NCBI GenBank assembly: GCA_964520905.1 | Contig: CAZFQL010000002.1 | Location: 124,001-188,000 of the forward strand | Direction of reading: 5' to 3' | From: JAGVIE01 sp964520905 | GTDB lineage: Bacteria > Bacteroidota > Ignavibacteria > UBA10030 > SZUA-254 | DNA length: 64,000 nt | Shown: positions 62,525 to 64,000 of the stretch, in pieces | Position numbering within the stretch: the stretch's first letter is position 1 | Layout of the letters: every line of letters starts with the position of its first letter | The notes under the pieces: model-generated | The model's input: only the letters and a program-made list of their open reading frames with translations | Databases searched by the model: none | What the model was told of the DNA's origin: nothing | Translations under genes and position numbers: made by a program

Positions 62525-63988
62525 TTATTGCATTTTGTGTTCCTGTTCAGCTTTTTCAATGACATTGTCATTCCCTTTACCGTCGAGTTTTGAAAGCAAA
62601 TATTTGTGAATGTTCTCTGCCGCAATCTTACCATCTCTCATTGCAAGAATAACGGTTGCACCGCCGCGCGTAAGATCACCGCCCGCGAAAATACCCTCAC
62701 GGCTCGTCAATTGAATATCATTCACTACAATCGTTCCACGCTTGCTGACATCCAACCCGGATGTAGTCGTTTGTATAATCGGATTCGGCTTTTGGCCAAC
62801 CGCTTCAATAATAGTTTGAACAGGAATGACATACTCAGACCCTTTTATCGGAATCGGTTTGCGACGACCAGATTCATCCGGTTCACCAAGTTCCATCTTC
62901 TGACATTCAATTCCGGTAACCCATCCGTTTGCATCACCAATAATGCGGATAGGGTTGGTTAGCATTACGAACTCGACCCCTTCCTCTTCAGCATGATGTA
63001 CTTCCTCTTCACGTGCCGGCATTTCCTTGCGAGATCGACGATAGATGAGATACGCTTTCTTAGCACCGAGTCGGAGTGAAGTACGTACCGCATCCATTGC
63101 TGTGTTTCCACCGCCGATTACAGCTATTTCTTTTCCAACTTTTATAGGAGTATCCGAATCAGGAAATTGATACGCCTTCATCAAATTGATGCGGGTTAAA
63201 TATTCATTCGCCGAGTATACACCGCTTAAACTTTCACCGGGAATTCCCATAAAGGTTGGAGTTCCGGCACCCGTGCCAAGGAATATTGCACCGAATCCCC
63301 ATTCATTAAACAACTCGTCAATCGTAGCAGTGCGACCAATGACAAAGTTAGGGTATATTTCAACACCCAGAGACTTGATTCGGTCAGTTTCTAAATCAAG
63401 AATTGTACGTGGTAAACGAAACTCCGGAATACCATACCTCAATACACCCCCCACAGCATGGAGTGCCTCAAATATTGTTACCTTATAACCGAGCTTGGCA
63501 AGCTCTGCTGCACAAGTCAAACCCGCAGGTCCGGAACCAACGATTGCGACTTTCTGATCAAGATGTTCTGTAATAACCGGCGCAACAAAAAGATTATGAG
63601 CCAGCTCATAATCGGCAACGAACCGTTCCAACTTACCAATGGCAACCGGATCATGCTTCTTCCCCAGAGTACACACAATCTCGCATTGACTTTCTTGCGG
63701 GCAAACGCGACCACAAATTGCCGGTAAGTAATTCGCTTCACGGATTTTATTAACTGCACCAATGTAATCTTTCTGGAGTATAAGCTGGATGAATGTACGA
63801 ATATCGATTGTAACCGGGCATCCTTCAATGCACACAGGATTTTTACATTCAAGACAGCGTTTTGCTTCTATTAGCGCGCGCTCTTCATCCAAACCGGAGG
63901 AGACTTCAAGAAAATTTTTGTTCCGATCTTCCGGGGTTTGCTCGATTGATGATTGGCGAGGAAGCTTCATTCTCTCAGAGGGCTTCAT
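62525..63988 (-). CDS. NADPH-dependent glutamate synthase small-subunit / NfnB-like flavoprotein
   Basis: 487 residues. The N-terminal domain carries cluster cysteines CLECKNPVCIEGCP and CGRVCPQESQCEIVC; a FAD motif VGSGPAGLTCAAELAKLGY and an NAD(P) motif AVIGGGNTAMDAVRTSLRLG follow. This is the GltD/NfnB/SudA family. In anaerobes the homotetrameric form and NfnB (NADH-dependent reduced ferredoxin:NADP oxidoreductase) are hard to tell apart; an NfnA gene would lie immediately upstream, outside this window. The frame stays open to the right edge, so the ATG at 63988 is the most likely but unproved start. Confidence 0.9.
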   Translation of the reverse strand: MKPSERMKLPRQSSIEQTPEDRNKNFLEVSSGLDEERALIEAKRCLECKNPVCIEGCPVTIDIRTFIQLILQKDYIGAVNKIREANYLPAICGRVCPQESQCEIVCTLGKKHDPVAIGKLERFVADYELAHNLFVAPVITEHLDQKVAIVGSGPAGLTCAAELAKLGYKVTIFEALHAVGGVLRYGIPEFRLPRTILDLETDRIKSLGVEIYPNFVIGRTATIDELFNEWGFGAIFLGTGAGTPTFMGIPGESLSGVYSANEYLTRINLMKAYQFPDSDTPIKVGKEIAVIGGGNTAMDAVRTSLRLGAKKAYLIYRRSRKEMPAREEEVHHAEEEGVEFVMLTNPIRIIGDANGWVTGIECQKMELGEPDESGRRKPIPIKGSEYVIPVQTIIEAVGQKPNPIIQTTTSGLDVSKRGTIVVNDIQLTSREGIFAGGDLTRGGATVILAMRDGKIAAENIHKYLLSKLDGKGNDNVIEKAEQEHKMQ

Positions 63989-64000
63989 GGGGTTAACGTT

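Noticed and set aside
1..64000. CRISPR arrays, insertion sequences, prophage or integrase genes
   Set aside because: No regularly spaced repeats, transposase-like or integrase-like proteins were found; the only tandem repeat is the 147-nt coding repeat.

Overview
The window reads as a moderately AT-rich chromosomal segment of an anaerobic member of the FCB (Fibrobacterota-Chlorobiota-Bacteroidota) group. The best phylogenetic clue is a secreted beta-propeller protein (23095-24396) that ends in a type IX secretion C-terminal sorting domain of the 'YPNPFNPKT...' kind, common in Ignavibacteria and relatives. A decayed second surface protein at 39970-40634 also fits. Ignavibacteriota is my favoured guess; no rRNA is present to confirm it. 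Pyruvate:ferredoxin oxidoreductase, Ptb-Buk, many Fe-S proteins and multiheme cytochromes indicate an anaerobic, redox-rich metabolism.

Region 1 (1-11019, minus strand) is a surface-polysaccharide cluster of the ABC-transporter type: Wzm permease, Wzt ATPase with a carbohydrate-binding tail, five or more glycosyltransferases, two methyltransferases, and a coiled-coil protein built from 49-residue (seven-heptad) tandem repeats that is interrupted by an assembly gap of 100 Ns. Region 2 (11242-16369) holds two tandem paralogous membrane proteins with C-terminal TPRs, a tRNA with a CAT anticodon, a small zinc-ribbon protein and ribosomal protein S21. Region 3 (16443-39785, minus strand) is a second, larger polysaccharide/glycoconjugate cluster: Wzx-like flippase, WecB, an SDR sugar epimerase, two YfhO-type membrane proteins, polyprenyl-phosphate glycosyltransferases, a PMT-like GT-C enzyme, a heptosyltransferase-like GT9, and several GT2/GT4 enzymes and methyltransferases.

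Region 4 (39970-49692, plus strand) starts with two broken genes and continues with what I consider the most interesting system: a five-heme cytochrome, a HybA-like four-cluster ferredoxin, an NrfD/HybB-like quinone-interacting membrane protein and a 43-residue membrane peptide. It is bracketed by signalling genes: a histidine kinase with heme-c motifs in its periplasmic sensor and a zinc ribbon spliced into its ATPase domain, and three response regulators whose output half resembles the glycine-cleavage H protein but lacks the lipoyl-lysine. Two of these regulators carry an N-terminal membrane anchor. The order recalls the Hmc electron-transfer complexes of sulfate reducers, but no catalytic dehydrogenase or reductase is present.

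Region 5 (49721-58778, plus strand) contains a decayed archaemetzincin, PFOR, a dihydroorotate-dehydrogenase-like flavoprotein, an Rrf2 regulator, a NapH-like polyferredoxin, a two-cluster ferredoxin, a methyltransferase and a small protein. Region 6 (58845-63988, minus strand) has a small basic coiled-coil protein, a GAF-GGDEF protein with a changed signature motif, phosphate butyryltransferase, butyrate kinase, and an NfnB/GltD-type NADPH:ferredoxin/glutamate-synthase flavoprotein near the right edge. Together PFOR, Ptb-Buk and the NfnB-like protein suggest oxidation of 2-oxoacids with substrate-level ATP formation through acyl-phosphates.
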